The notes under the pieces are model-generated. The model ran no database searches and was not told where the DNA came from. It worked only from the letters and a program-made list of their open reading frames with translations. The position numbers and the translations under genes are program-made. 64,000 bases of DNA from Bacteroidetes bacterium UBA5697 (GTDB taxonomy: Bacteria > Bacteroidota > Bacteroidia > B-17B0 > Aurantibacillaceae), in assembly GCA_002420145.1 (NCBI GenBank), contig DIHL01000041.1:1-64000 (forward strand), in the 5' to 3' direction. Positions 50,572 to 59,268 of the stretch are shown here, piece after piece. Each line of letters begins with the position of its first letter. Position 1 is the first letter of the stretch.

Positions 50572-51441
50572 TTATAATACGTTATTGGTTTGTTCTTTTA
50601 TTTTTTCTAATTCATCTTTCATTAACACAACCAGTTTTTGCATTTCAGCATCATTAGCTTTGGAGCCAATAGTGTTTACTTCTCTTCCAATTTCCTGACC
50701 AATGAAATTTAATTTACGTCCACCAGCAGGCTCTTTCATTGTTTTAATGAAATAATCTAAATGTGTTTTTAAACGTACTTTTTCTTCATTAATATCTAAT
50801 TTCTCAATATAGTATATTAATTCTTGCTCAAAACGGTTATTATCCACTTTGTCTTTTCCAACAACTTCTTCTAAATTTTTTTTAATGCGATCTCTGATGT
50901 TTTGAATTCTCGCTGCATCGTGTTCTTTAATTTTCTCTAGTGAATCTGCTATAATACCTAAACGTGTTTCGAAATCTTTTTCAATAGATTTTCCCTCATC
51001 GGATCTGAATTTATTTAATCCTTCAATGGCTGTTAATACAACGCTATGAATGTCATTCCAATCTTGTTCGTTTGGTTCTTTGCGTTCTGATTTTAAAACA
51101 TCTGGCATTTTTAGTACATGCGACATTAAATTAGTGGTTGGCTCATTTAATTCGACAGCTAATTGTTTTAATTTTTCGTAATACGATTTTGCTAAATCTG
51201 TATTGATTTCAACAGGTGTTTCTATTTGTTTTGATTCTACGTAAATTGATAAATCTACTTTGCCACGTTCTAGTAATTTAGTGATTTCACTTTTTAGTTC
51301 GTGTTCTTTATCTCTGTACGTTGATGATAAACGTAAACTTAAATCTAAGTTTTTGCTGTTTAAGGAACGAATCTCAACATTAACGGTTTTATTTTCAAAT
51401 TCTTTTGTGGCTTTCCCAAAGCCTGTCATTGATTTTAGCAT
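50572..51441 (-). CDS. yicC: YicC-family endoribonuclease
   Basis: 289 residues, full-length. The N-terminal signature MLKSMTGFGKA and the segment VEIRSLNSKNLDLSLRLSS match YicC; the C-terminus KLNFIGQEIGREVNTIGSKA is the most conserved part. E. coli YicC is a metal-dependent endoribonuclease involved in small-RNA turnover. It leads the minus-strand operon, opposite ribD. Confidence 0.94.
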   Translation of the reverse strand: MLKSMTGFGKATKEFENKTVNVEIRSLNSKNLDLSLRLSSTYRDKEHELKSEITKLLERGKVDLSIYVESKQIETPVEINTDLAKSYYEKLKQLAVELNEPTTNLMSHVLKMPDVLKSERKEPNEQDWNDIHSVVLTAIEGLNKFRSDEGKSIEKDFETRLGIIADSLEKIKEHDAARIQNIRDRIKKNLEEVVGKDKVDNNRFEQELIYYIEKLDINEEKVRLKTHLDYFIKTMKEPAGGRKLNFIGQEIGREVNTIGSKANDAEMQKLVVLMKDELEKIKEQTNNVL

Positions 51442-51497
51442 GGTATAAAAATAATGAATTAAAGGCGAATTTTAGTCTCTATTTAAAATTAATGTTT

Positions 51498-51505
51498 TAA
51501 CTTTA
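51498..51505 (+). promoter_or_regulatory. Possible -7 box of ribD
   Basis: TAACTTTA lies 42 nt before the ATG at 51548 but 18 nt before an in-frame ATT at 51524. Other genes here place it 18-20 nt before the start, which favours the upstream ATT. Confidence 0.35.
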
Positions 51506-51547
51506 ATTCTCCATAAAATCGACATTATTACAACAAACGAAACATAT

Positions 51548-52564
51548 ATGAAACGTGCCCTTGAACTAGCCTTTAAAGGTTTAGGGCATGTCGCACCTAA
51601 TCCAATGGTGGGTTGTGTGATTGTTCATAATAATCAAATTATTTCAGAAGGATATCATGAACAATATGGTAGCGCTCATGCAGAGCCGAATGCCATCAAA
51701 CAAGTGAGTGATGAATTACTTAAAGAAAGTACTTTATATGTTACCTTAGAACCTTGCTCTCATTATGGAAAAACGCCACCCTGTGCGGATTTAATTATCA
51801 GTAAAGGGATTAAAAAAGTAGTGGTTGGAAATTTAGATACTAACCCTTTAGTTTCAGGGAAAGGCATTCAAAAATTGAAAGATGCTGGTATTGAAGTAGA
51901 ATATGGCGTTTTAGATAAAGAATGTAGAGCATTGAACAAACGCTTTTTTACCTTTCATGAAAAAAAACGTCCCTATGTGATTTTAAAATGGGCGCAAACT
52001 CAAGATGGTTTTATTAGTCAATGGCCATTACCACAAGACAAAGAAGATAATTGGATTACAGGAAAAGAAAGTAAAGAACTCGTTCATCAATGGCGCTCTC
52101 AAGAGCAGGCTATACTAATTGGTTATAATACATTAATGAATGATAACCCTTTATTAACTACTCGATTAGCGTCAGGTAAAAATCCAATTCGCTTACTGCT
52201 ATCACGAACGATTGATTTACCAGCTGATTTAAATATATTTAATGATGATGCTAAAACAATTATTTTTAATCCTGTAAAAGATGATATCAAAAATAATATT
52301 GAGTTTGTGAAAATTGATTGGAACAAAAAAGCTCAAGAAACTTTAGATTATTGCTTTAAAAATAATATTTCTAGTATTATTATAGAAGGCGGCACAAACA
52401 CTATTTATAATTTTATGAATATCAATGCGTGGGATGAAGCACAAGTATTTGTAAACCCAACTAAAAAATTTGAGCACGGAATCTCTGCGCCTGAAATTAA
52501 TTTAAATAACATCACACTTATTAACGTTGGCAACGATTTGCTGTATACTATTCTAAATTCTTAA
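51548..52564 (+). CDS. ribD: Riboflavin biosynthesis deaminase/reductase RibD
   Basis: 338 residues. The deaminase domain has the zinc site HAEPNA (His44, Glu46) and PCSHYGKTPPC (Cys70, Cys79), with APNPMVGCVIV at the start. The reductase domain follows from about residue 145 (RPYVILKWAQTQDGFIS; IIIEGGTNTIYNF). It catalyses the second and third steps after GTP in riboflavin synthesis. In relatives, a few residues precede the conserved MKRALELA; here the frame extends upstream as NETY before the ATG, without another ATG, so the true start may be an ATT at 51524. The next gene begins 1 nt after the stop. Confidence 0.93.
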   Translation: MKRALELAFKGLGHVAPNPMVGCVIVHNNQIISEGYHEQYGSAHAEPNAIKQVSDELLKESTLYVTLEPCSHYGKTPPCADLIISKGIKKVVVGNLDTNPLVSGKGIQKLKDAGIEVEYGVLDKECRALNKRFFTFHEKKRPYVILKWAQTQDGFISQWPLPQDKEDNWITGKESKELVHQWRSQEQAILIGYNTLMNDNPLLTTRLASGKNPIRLLLSRTIDLPADLNIFNDDAKTIIFNPVKDDIKNNIEFVKIDWNKKAQETLDYCFKNNISSIIIEGGTNTIYNFMNINAWDEAQVFVNPTKKFEHGISAPEINLNNITLINVGNDLLYTILNS

Positions 52565-52565
52565 T

Positions 52566-53447
52566 ATGCTTTTTTTATTACTCTCTATTTTAGTTTCCAC
52601 TCTGTTCGGAATTTCTTTTAAGATTATTTCTATTAGAAATATCAATGCTTTTCAAGCTATTATTATTAATTATATCATTGCCGGTTCATTAGGATTTTTA
52701 ACTACTAAATCGGATGTCACTCCTGCAAATGTATTTGAACAACCATTTTTTTTAATTGCTGTTTTTTTAGGAATAGTTTTTATCAGTAGCTTATTTGTGA
52801 TTGCTGAAACAACAGCCAAACAAGGTATTTCTGTTGCTCAAGTTGCTAACCGTATGTCGGTAGTAGTGCCCATTAGTATTGCTATTTTGTTTTATGGAGA
52901 TGGCGTTTCAGCATCTAAGATCATTGGTATCATCTTAGCCATTGTTTCTGTATATTTAGTGTCTCATAAAGAAGCAGAAGGTAAGCCAGCTGATAAATTG
53001 TGGTGGTTGTTCCCTTTAATTATCTTTGGATGTAGTGGTATCATTGATTCTTCTATTAATTATGCGCAACGTAACTTATTAAATGATTTAAATTTTGATG
53101 CATTTTTATCTACTATTTTTGCAACCGCTTTTGTATTTGGATTTATCGTGTTGTTGTATCAGTTAATTATCAAGAAAGAAAAATTTCAAGTACAAGCCAT
53201 TCCTGCAGGGATTATTTTAGGAACCATTAATTTTGGAACCATGTACTTTATCATTTCGGCTTTAAATACCAATGTGATGGAGCCTTCGGTTTTATTTCCA
53301 ATAAACAACTTGAGTATTTTAACTTTATCAACTATTGTTTCTGTTATTGTATTTAAAGAAAAATTATCCTCTAAAAATTGGTTAGGAATAGGCTTGAGTT
53401 TATTAGCCATTCTAATTTTAGGATTATTACCACAACTAATGAAATAA
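52566..53447 (+). CDS. EamA-family transporter
   Basis: 293 residues with about ten membrane helices and the EamA/DMT two-repeat layout (FGISFKIISIRNINAFQAII; the second half begins near WWLFPLIIFGCSGIID and includes KEKLSSKNWLGIGLSLLAI). A metabolite efflux or uptake carrier, substrate unknown. The position between ribD and yigZ, with gaps of 1 and 3 nt, shows it is part of the same operon. Confidence 0.9.
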   Translation: MLFLLLSILVSTLFGISFKIISIRNINAFQAIIINYIIAGSLGFLTTKSDVTPANVFEQPFFLIAVFLGIVFISSLFVIAETTAKQGISVAQVANRMSVVVPISIAILFYGDGVSASKIIGIILAIVSVYLVSHKEAEGKPADKLWWLFPLIIFGCSGIIDSSINYAQRNLLNDLNFDAFLSTIFATAFVFGFIVLLYQLIIKKEKFQVQAIPAGIILGTINFGTMYFIISALNTNVMEPSVLFPINNLSILTLSTIVSVIVFKEKLSSKNWLGIGLSLLAILILGLLPQLMK

Positions 53448-53450
53448 TTT

Positions 53451-54056
53451 ATGTTGTTTTCTGATACCTATTTAACGATTGAAAAACCTGCCGAAGCTAT
53501 CTTTAAAGATAAAGGAAGTAAGTTTTTAGCTTTTGCTTATCCTGTTGAAAATGATCAACAGATTAAAGAAATTTTAAATCAATTAAAAAAAGAACATCAC
53601 ACCGCCAATCATCATTGTTATGCTTATCGATTAGGAGCTGATAAAATGAATTTTAGAGCTAATGATGATGGGGAACCAAATAATACAGCTGGTAAGCCAA
53701 TATTGGGTCAAATTCAATCCAATGATTTAACCAATATTTTAATAGTGGTGGTTCGTTATTTTGGAGGAACTTTACTAGGAGTAAGTGGTTTAATTAATGC
53801 GTATAAAAACTCTGCAGCGGATGTAATTAAAGTATCTTCTATTATTGAAAAACAAATTTTATTCAATTATACCATTCAATTTTATTTCGAACACTTAAAT
53901 GATGTGATGAAATTATTAAAGCAATTAGATTGTAAAATCACCAATCAGCAGTTTGATAATAATTGCGAAATTAGTTTTAGTATCCGCAAAGCTAATAGTG
54001 AGCAATGCGAAGAAAAGTTGAAGAAAATTGAAGGATTGAAGTTAGAGTATAAATAA
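53451..54056 (+). CDS. YigZ/IMPACT-family protein
   Basis: 201 residues. The N-terminal UPF0029 domain is clear: SKFLAFAYPVENDQQI, NHHCYAYRLGA, DDGEPNNTAGKPIL and VRYFGGTLLGVSGLINAY. The C-terminal DUF1949-like part starts near residue 135. Family members are linked to translation control and bind RNA. It is the last gene in the ribD operon. Confidence 0.93.
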   Translation: MLFSDTYLTIEKPAEAIFKDKGSKFLAFAYPVENDQQIKEILNQLKKEHHTANHHCYAYRLGADKMNFRANDDGEPNNTAGKPILGQIQSNDLTNILIVVVRYFGGTLLGVSGLINAYKNSAADVIKVSSIIEKQILFNYTIQFYFEHLNDVMKLLKQLDCKITNQQFDNNCEISFSIRKANSEQCEEKLKKIEGLKLEYK

Positions 54057-54093
54057 CTTCCTGGTAAAATTAGCGAATGATAAAATTCCTTAT

Positions 54094-54101
54094 TACTTTT
54101 A
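54094..54101 (+). promoter_or_regulatory. Possible -7 box of the repeat-protein gene
   Basis: TACTTTTA, 25 nt before the ATG at 54127. Confidence 0.3.
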
Positions 54102-54126
54102 AGTATAAACTTTAAAATTTAGAAAC

Positions 54127-54522
54127 ATGAAATTAAAACATTTAGTATTGGCAGTTGCAGCTTGTTTAGCTATTAATACTGCTTCGGCACAGGATTTAAG
54201 AAAAGGTGGGTCATCATTTGGTAAGATTGAATCAAATGGAGATGTTCGTCTTAATGGCAGCGTTAAAGGGAAATTTGAATCAAACGGAGATATTCGTGTA
54301 AACGGTAGCGTTAAAGGTAAGATTGAATCTAACGGAGATATTCGTAAAAATGGTTCTGTTGTTGGTAAGGTAGAATCTAATGGAGATGTTAGAATTAATG
54401 GAAGTGTTGTTGGTAAAATTGAAAGCAATGGTGATATTAGAAAAAACGGAAGTGTTGTTGGCTCTGCTAGTGGAGTAGATAAGAGACAAGCAGCAGTGAT
54501 GTTCTTTTTCGATTTCTTTTAA
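54127..54522 (+). CDS. Secreted protein of five 16-residue repeats
   Basis: 131 residues, signal peptide MKLKHLVLAVAACLAINTASA. Residues 32-111 are five near-identical 16-residue units of the form GKIESNGDIRKNGSVV. Each has two short strands and two Asn-Gly turns, so a beta-solenoid or beta-flower-like fold is likely. The tail is SGVDKRQAAVMFFFDFF with a strikingly aromatic end. The 48-bp DNA units make copy number variable by slippage. Function unknown. Confidence 0.82.
   Translation: MKLKHLVLAVAACLAINTASAQDLRKGGSSFGKIESNGDVRLNGSVKGKFESNGDIRVNGSVKGKIESNGDIRKNGSVVGKVESNGDVRINGSVVGKIESNGDIRKNGSVVGSASGVDKRQAAVMFFFDFF
54220..54459. repeat. Five tandem 48-bp coding repeats
   Basis: Each unit codes one 16-residue repeat. 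The DNA is less alike than the protein (synonymous changes GGA/GGT, GAA/GAT), so the array is not brand new. Confidence 0.85.
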
Positions 54523-54528
54523 CAATTA

Positions 54529-54559
54529 GACCTTTCAGGTTTTTAAAACCTGAAAGGTC
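54529..54559. terminator. 31-bp palindrome, likely terminator/repeat
   Basis: GACCTTTCAGGTTTT and its complement AAAACCTGAAAGGTC flank one T. It sits between the repeat-protein stop and the aminotransferase start and matches a palindrome type scattered in Bacteroidota genomes. A terminator role is likely, since TTTG follows, but not certain. Confidence 0.65.
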
Positions 54560-54574
54560 TTTGTATTTTTAACC

Positions 54575-55771
54575 ATGCAAATTTCTAACCGACAATTATT
54601 TTTAAATCATGTTGCTCAAGTGTCTCCAAAACCAATGGATTTGGAAATAGTAAAAGCGCAAGGAGTTTATTTATACGATACTCACAATAATTCCTATTTA
54701 GATTTTATTTCAGGTATTTCGGTTAGTAATGTAGGGCATTGTCATCCTAATGTGGTGAAGGCAATTCAGCAACAAAGCGAAACATACATGCACTTAATGG
54801 TGTATGGTGAATATGTTCAAGCGCCTCAAATTAAATTAGCAAAAGCATTAACCGATTTATTACCTCCTAATTTAAATTCTGTTTTTTATACTAATTCAGG
54901 AACTGAAGCTACTGAAGGAGCCTTGAAATTAGCAAAGCGTGTTACTGGTAAAACAGAAATTATTTGTTTTAGAGATTCTTATCATGGTAGTTCACATGGT
55001 TCTTTAAGCGTGATGGGTAATGAAGAATTTAAACGAGCGTTTCGACCATTGTTGCCAGATGTGAGAATCATTGATTATAACTCTATCGAAGATGTAAATA
55101 AATACATTACTTCAAAAACAGCTGCTGTTATTTTAGAACCTGTACAAAGCGAAACGGGTTATACAGTTGCCACGAATGAGTTTTTACAAGCTATCAGAAA
55201 AAAATGTGATGAGCATTGTGCTTTGATGATATTAGATGAAATCCAAAATGGATTTGGACGCAGTGGTACATTTTTTGCTTTTGAGCAAACAGGTGTTGTG
55301 CCAGATATTTTATTGTTGGCAAAAGGTATGGGAGGTGGATTGCCAATAGGTTGCTTTATCAGCTCTCAAAAATTATTAAACGAATTTACTTACAATCCAG
55401 TTTTAGGAAACATCAATACGTTTGGCGGAAACGCCGTTTGTTGTGCCGCTTCGTTAGCTTGTTTGCAAACCATTCAAACCGAAAAATTAATGGATGATGT
55501 AGAGCGTAAATCTAATTTGATTCGTTCATTGTTAGTTCATCCCGCAATTAAAAATATTAAAGGAAAAGGCTTTATGTTGTCTTTAGATTTTGAAGACACA
55601 GATTTAAATTTTAAAATTATTGAAACTTGTATTAAGAATGGATTAATCGTTGATTGGTTTTTATTTAATTCTCATTCCATGCGTATTGCCCCACCATTAA
55701 TTATAACAGACGAAGAAATTAAAAAAGCTTGTGGAATTATTTTAAAGTCGATAAAAGAAGTTGTTACTTAA
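54575..55771 (+). CDS. Class III PLP aminotransferase
   Basis: 398 residues. The fold and motifs are those of class III aminotransferases: YLDFISGISVSNVGHCHPNV, SGTEATEGALKLAKR, YHGSSHGSL, LDEIQNGFGRSGTFFA, and the PLP lysine in LLLAKGMGGGLPIG. Relatives are acetylornithine, ornithine or 4-aminobutyrate aminotransferases; the exact donor cannot be told. The operon context gives no clue, since it lies alone between repeats. Cytoplasmic. Confidence 0.92.
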   Translation: MQISNRQLFLNHVAQVSPKPMDLEIVKAQGVYLYDTHNNSYLDFISGISVSNVGHCHPNVVKAIQQQSETYMHLMVYGEYVQAPQIKLAKALTDLLPPNLNSVFYTNSGTEATEGALKLAKRVTGKTEIICFRDSYHGSSHGSLSVMGNEEFKRAFRPLLPDVRIIDYNSIEDVNKYITSKTAAVILEPVQSETGYTVATNEFLQAIRKKCDEHCALMILDEIQNGFGRSGTFFAFEQTGVVPDILLLAKGMGGGLPIGCFISSQKLLNEFTYNPVLGNINTFGGNAVCCAASLACLQTIQTEKLMDDVERKSNLIRSLLVHPAIKNIKGKGFMLSLDFEDTDLNFKIIETCIKNGLIVDWFLFNSHSMRIAPPLIITDEEIKKACGIILKSIKEVVT

Positions 55772-55778
55772 AGTGTTT

Positions 55779-55834
55779 GTCACCCTGAACTTGTTTTAGG
55801 GTCTCTTGAGATGCTGAAACAAGTTCAGCATGAC
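55779..55834. repeat. Imperfect palindromic repeat (GTCACCCTGAAC type)
   Basis: Left arm GTCACCCTGAACTTGTTT and right arm AAACAAGTTCAGCATGAC pair imperfectly around AGGGTCTCTTGAGATGCTG. It is an intergenic repeat of the same broad class as those at 14045 and 26262, and lies between convergent genes, so it may also stop transcription. Confidence 0.7.
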
Positions 55835-55841
55835 ATTTAAT

Positions 55842-57296
55842 TTAAAGCTCCACCAGCGCCACCAATAACTTCTCAATCTTCATTTTCATTTCTTTAGGTG
55901 AGCAATCGTAATTATTAAACAATACAGAGAAGGCTAATTCTTTCCCTGATTTTGTTTTCACGTAACCACAGTAGCCTCTAGCTCTGTTAATGTAGCCAGT
56001 TTTAGCGCGCATATTTCCTTCTGCAAAAGTCCCTTTACATAAGTTGGTCATACTACCGTTTTTGCCTGCAATTGGAAGTGATGCATTAAAAGCGGGATAC
56101 ATTAAGCTGTCTCTATAGATTTTGGATAAAATAGTTGCTTGTATTTTTGTTGTAATGGTATTAGCTCTTGATAAGCCACTGCCATCAGCCATGTGTAAGC
56201 CGCTGATATCTATTCCCCTTTCTTTCCAATAATTTTCAACTGCTTTGATGCCATTATCTGTTGTGCCTTGTTTTCCTGATTTTGCAGCACCTATAGTTTT
56301 TAATAAACTTTCGGCATAATGATTGTTGCTTTTAAGGTTCGTATAGTAAACTATTTTTTCGAGTTTGGGAGAAGTATGTATGTAAATTAATTGTTCTGGT
56401 TTTGTATTGAAGGTATTAGGTATTTCGTTTAAGGCTAATTTACTTTCATTACTCACTAAATTATTTTTCTTTAATTCGGTTTGAAGTTGGGTGATGAAGT
56501 ATAATGCAGGTTCTGGCATTTCAGCTTCTACTTCATAATGTTTTTTGTTTGGAGGAATTGTTCCCTTTACAGTTCTTGAGTAACCATTTGGGTCACCAAA
56601 CACAAACGCATCATCTTCAGTTCCTGATGAAATGACATGAGATTGTATATTTGTTTTTTTTGAAAAATATTCTGGCGAGATGCTTTCTAGTTCGGCTTTA
56701 GTATTCGTATTTCCACTGTTGTAAAACAAAGAGAATTTGTTGTCATGATAAGATAATCCATTGGCTCCTGCGCCAAAATAATTACCTATATCGCCCCAAA
56801 TCCAAGTACTTGGGATACTATTATCAAAACACGAAGCATCTGCTATAATAGAACCATTTATTTTTTTAATTCCTTTCGTTTTTAGTTTTTGAATGATTGG
56901 ATTTAAAAAAGACGAATCATTATTGTAAAAATATGAAGAATTAAAAGACGGGTCTCCACTCCCTTTAATTAATAAATGATTCATGTTTTGTCCTGATACA
57001 GAATCTGTTTTGGTGAACGTATAAAAATTAGTTTTATAAGTATAGTCTTTCCCTAAAATTCCTAAAGCCGCAGACGTTGTAACAATCTTCATAGTGCTAG
57101 CGGGGATCAATGCTAATTCAGAATTAAATTCTTTCATCATTTTTCCTGTGGCTGCGTCTACTATGCAAAAACTATAAGTAGCATGTTGTAAATCCTTATC
57201 TTTTTTATAGTTGTCTAAAACGATATCGATCGAATTTTGAGAATACAAAACACTTGAAAGTAAAATAAGTATAAAGAGGAAACTTGCTTTTGTCAT
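55842..57296 (-). CDS. dacB: D-Ala-D-Ala carboxypeptidase/endopeptidase (PBP4, S13)
   Basis: 484 residues, with a signal peptide (MTKASFLFILILLSSVLYS). Penicillin-binding active-site motifs of S13 peptidases are present: STMK (Ser67, Lys70), DGSGLSRAN containing the SxN element, and AKTGYI as the KTG box. The large insertion between the first and second motifs is typical of PBP4. It trims peptide cross-links in the periplasm. Monocistronic, convergent with the aminotransferase gene. Confidence 0.95.
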   Translation of the reverse strand: MTKASFLFILILLSSVLYSQNSIDIVLDNYKKDKDLQHATYSFCIVDAATGKMMKEFNSELALIPASTMKIVTTSAALGILGKDYTYKTNFYTFTKTDSVSGQNMNHLLIKGSGDPSFNSSYFYNNDSSFLNPIIQKLKTKGIKKINGSIIADASCFDNSIPSTWIWGDIGNYFGAGANGLSYHDNKFSLFYNSGNTNTKAELESISPEYFSKKTNIQSHVISSGTEDDAFVFGDPNGYSRTVKGTIPPNKKHYEVEAEMPEPALYFITQLQTELKKNNLVSNESKLALNEIPNTFNTKPEQLIYIHTSPKLEKIVYYTNLKSNNHYAESLLKTIGAAKSGKQGTTDNGIKAVENYWKERGIDISGLHMADGSGLSRANTITTKIQATILSKIYRDSLMYPAFNASLPIAGKNGSMTNLCKGTFAEGNMRAKTGYINRARGYCGYVKTKSGKELAFSVLFNNYDCSPKEMKMKIEKLLVALVEL

Positions 57297-57367
57297 TATA
57301 ATTTGCTAAATTTCTATAAAATTAATTCCTTAACTTAAATAAAACTTTATAGTTTCATTTTTGTTTT

Positions 57368-57375
57368 TAACTTTA
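57368..57375 (+). promoter_or_regulatory. Possible -7 box of trmN6
   Basis: TAACTTTA, 27 nt before the ATG at 57403. Confidence 0.3.
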
Positions 57376-57402
57376 TACAACTCAAAACGCTAAACATGGT
57401 TT

Positions 57403-58119
57403 ATGCCTGGTACGTCATTTGCTTTTAAACAGTTTATTATTAAACAAGACAAGTGTGCTATGAAAGTTGGTACAGATGCTGTTTTGTTAGGTGCTTGGGT
57501 TTTTCCAAATGGAAGTAAACAAATTTTAGATATTGGAACAGGAACAGGTGTTGTTGCATTAATGCTTGCCCAAAAAACGGATGCGCATATTGATGCGATT
57601 GATATTGATAACAATGCATTTAGTCAGGCAAGTCAAAACGCCTCTGAAAGTAAATTTTCCAATCAAATTTCCGTTATTCATTCTTCTTTACAAGAATATT
57701 CAAAAACAACTGATAAAAAATACAATTTAATCGTTACTAATCCACCTTATTTTGAACAATCTTTAAAGTCCAGTGATGAGCAGCGTTCTTTTGCCCGTCA
57801 TGCTGATGTGTTGCCTTTTGAAGAATTATTAGATGGAGTTATAAAGTTACTAGACCAAAAAGGTAAGTTTTGTCTGATTTTGCCGACATTAGAAGCTGAA
57901 AAATTTAGAGTCTTGGCGCAAAAAAGAGGACTTTTTTTGTCTAAATTGTTAAGAGTAAAATCTAAAGTTAATAAGGATACAGATAAGCGCCATTTAATGC
58001 AGTTTGAGTTCACTCCTACCGAATTTTCCGAGAAAACTATAGCGATTGAACTGGACGAAAGACATCAATATACAGATGATTATAAGCAATTAACAAAGGA
58101 TTATTATCTTAATTTTTAA
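57403..58119 (+). CDS. trmN6: tRNA1(Val) (adenine37-N6)-methyltransferase
   Basis: 238 residues. The SAM motif is DIGTGTG (residues 43-49) and the N6-adenine catalytic motif NPPYF is at 113-117. FAFKQFIIKQDKCAMKVGTD is the family's N-terminal signature. The protein matches E. coli YfiC/TrmN6, which methylates A37 of tRNA-Val. RNA specificity is inferred from family. Confidence 0.92.
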   Translation: MPGTSFAFKQFIIKQDKCAMKVGTDAVLLGAWVFPNGSKQILDIGTGTGVVALMLAQKTDAHIDAIDIDNNAFSQASQNASESKFSNQISVIHSSLQEYSKTTDKKYNLIVTNPPYFEQSLKSSDEQRSFARHADVLPFEELLDGVIKLLDQKGKFCLILPTLEAEKFRVLAQKRGLFLSKLLRVKSKVNKDTDKRHLMQFEFTPTEFSEKTIAIELDERHQYTDDYKQLTKDYYLNF

Positions 58120-58149
58120 ATTTAAGTTCCTTTTTTTCATTTATTTTTT

Positions 58150-58157
58150 TATCTTTA
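58150..58157 (+). promoter_or_regulatory. Possible -7 box of the TPR gene
   Basis: TATCTTTA, 19 nt before the ATG at 58177. Confidence 0.3.
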
Positions 58158-58176
58158 AAACGTAACAAACTATCCT

Positions 58177-59226
58177 ATGCGAAAAATTGTATTAGTAGGT
58201 CTTGGCTTTTTATGTTTAAACATGTCGGCTCAAGATACCGTAAAAATAAAAACAGCATTAACTTCTGACCAAGAAGCTGAAAATGCTTATAATGCTGGAT
58301 TAGAATTAATGACTAAAAAGGATTATAACATGGCTATTGAGCAATTCACAAAAGCTATTTCCTTTAAGCCTAATTTTGACAAAGCTTTTTGTAACAGAGG
58401 CGCAGCAAGATACGAGGCTAAATCTTATGATGCATCTATTGATGACTATAATAAGGCATTGGCAATTAATCCAATAAACACAGATGCTTTTTTTGGTAAG
58501 GCTCAAAGTTTTTATGCGATTAATAAAAAAGATTCTTGTGTAGCATATTTAAGTAAAACTACTTTTATTGACGATACATATAGCAAAGCTTTCTATTTAA
58601 ATGGGCAAATAAATTTTGAGGCTGGAGATTATAAATATGCCATCTCTGAATATGATAAAGCTATAGCAAATAAAAAAGACTATGCTTATGCATATAATGA
58701 TAGAGCTTCTGCAAAAAAACAATCGGGTGATGAAGCAGGTGCTATTATTGATTATGAAAAAGCAATTTCTATCGACCCTAAATTGTTTTTTGCGTATAAT
58801 AATTTAGGCTCTTGTAAACGTAACAAAGGAGATAATGCTGGAGCCATTGAGGCTTACAATAAAGCAATTAGTATTAAACCTGATTATTATATTGCTTTAA
58901 ATAATAGAGGAACAGCAAAATTAAACTTAAACGATTTTGCAGGTGCTATTGCTGATTTTGACGCCGCATTAAAGATAAAACCTAATTATGTGTTAGCGAT
59001 GAATAATATGGCTTCAGCATACATTAAAAAGAAAGATTATAAATCAGCAACGGAATGGGCAAATAAAGCTATTCAAGCAGATGCGAAATTAGCGGCGGCA
59101 TATGTAAATAGAGGGATAGCAAAACAAATGTTGAAAGATGAAGAAGGCGCTTGTTCTGACTGGAAAAAAGCATCTGAATATGGTTCAGCGGAAGGAAAAA
59201 GATATACTTCGGGTTTTTGCGATTAA
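58177..59226 (+). CDS. Secreted TPR-repeat protein
   Basis: 349 residues, signal peptide MRKIVLVGLGFLCLNMSAQ. From residue 30 there are about nine TPR units such as AENAYNAGLELMTKKDYNMA, NRGAARYEAKSYDASIDDYN and NNLGSCKRNKGDNAGAIEAY. They form a helical scaffold for protein interactions in the periplasm. It precedes by 42 bp the PorE-like gene, which also begins with TPR units, so the two may be cotranscribed and interact. Confidence 0.9.
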   Translation: MRKIVLVGLGFLCLNMSAQDTVKIKTALTSDQEAENAYNAGLELMTKKDYNMAIEQFTKAISFKPNFDKAFCNRGAARYEAKSYDASIDDYNKALAINPINTDAFFGKAQSFYAINKKDSCVAYLSKTTFIDDTYSKAFYLNGQINFEAGDYKYAISEYDKAIANKKDYAYAYNDRASAKKQSGDEAGAIIDYEKAISIDPKLFFAYNNLGSCKRNKGDNAGAIEAYNKAISIKPDYYIALNNRGTAKLNLNDFAGAIADFDAALKIKPNYVLAMNNMASAYIKKKDYKSATEWANKAIQADAKLAAAYVNRGIAKQMLKDEEGACSDWKKASEYGSAEGKRYTSGFCD

Positions 59227-59268
59227 TCTAATATTGATAAAATTATACAATCATTCTAATATTCAAGT

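Noticed and set aside
54220..54459. CRISPR-like array
   Set aside because: The repeats are contiguous, in frame and code for protein; there are no spacers.
54099..54525. Two antisense ORFs across the 48-bp repeats
   Set aside because: They are open only because the coding repeats are in phase; they have no signal or family features.
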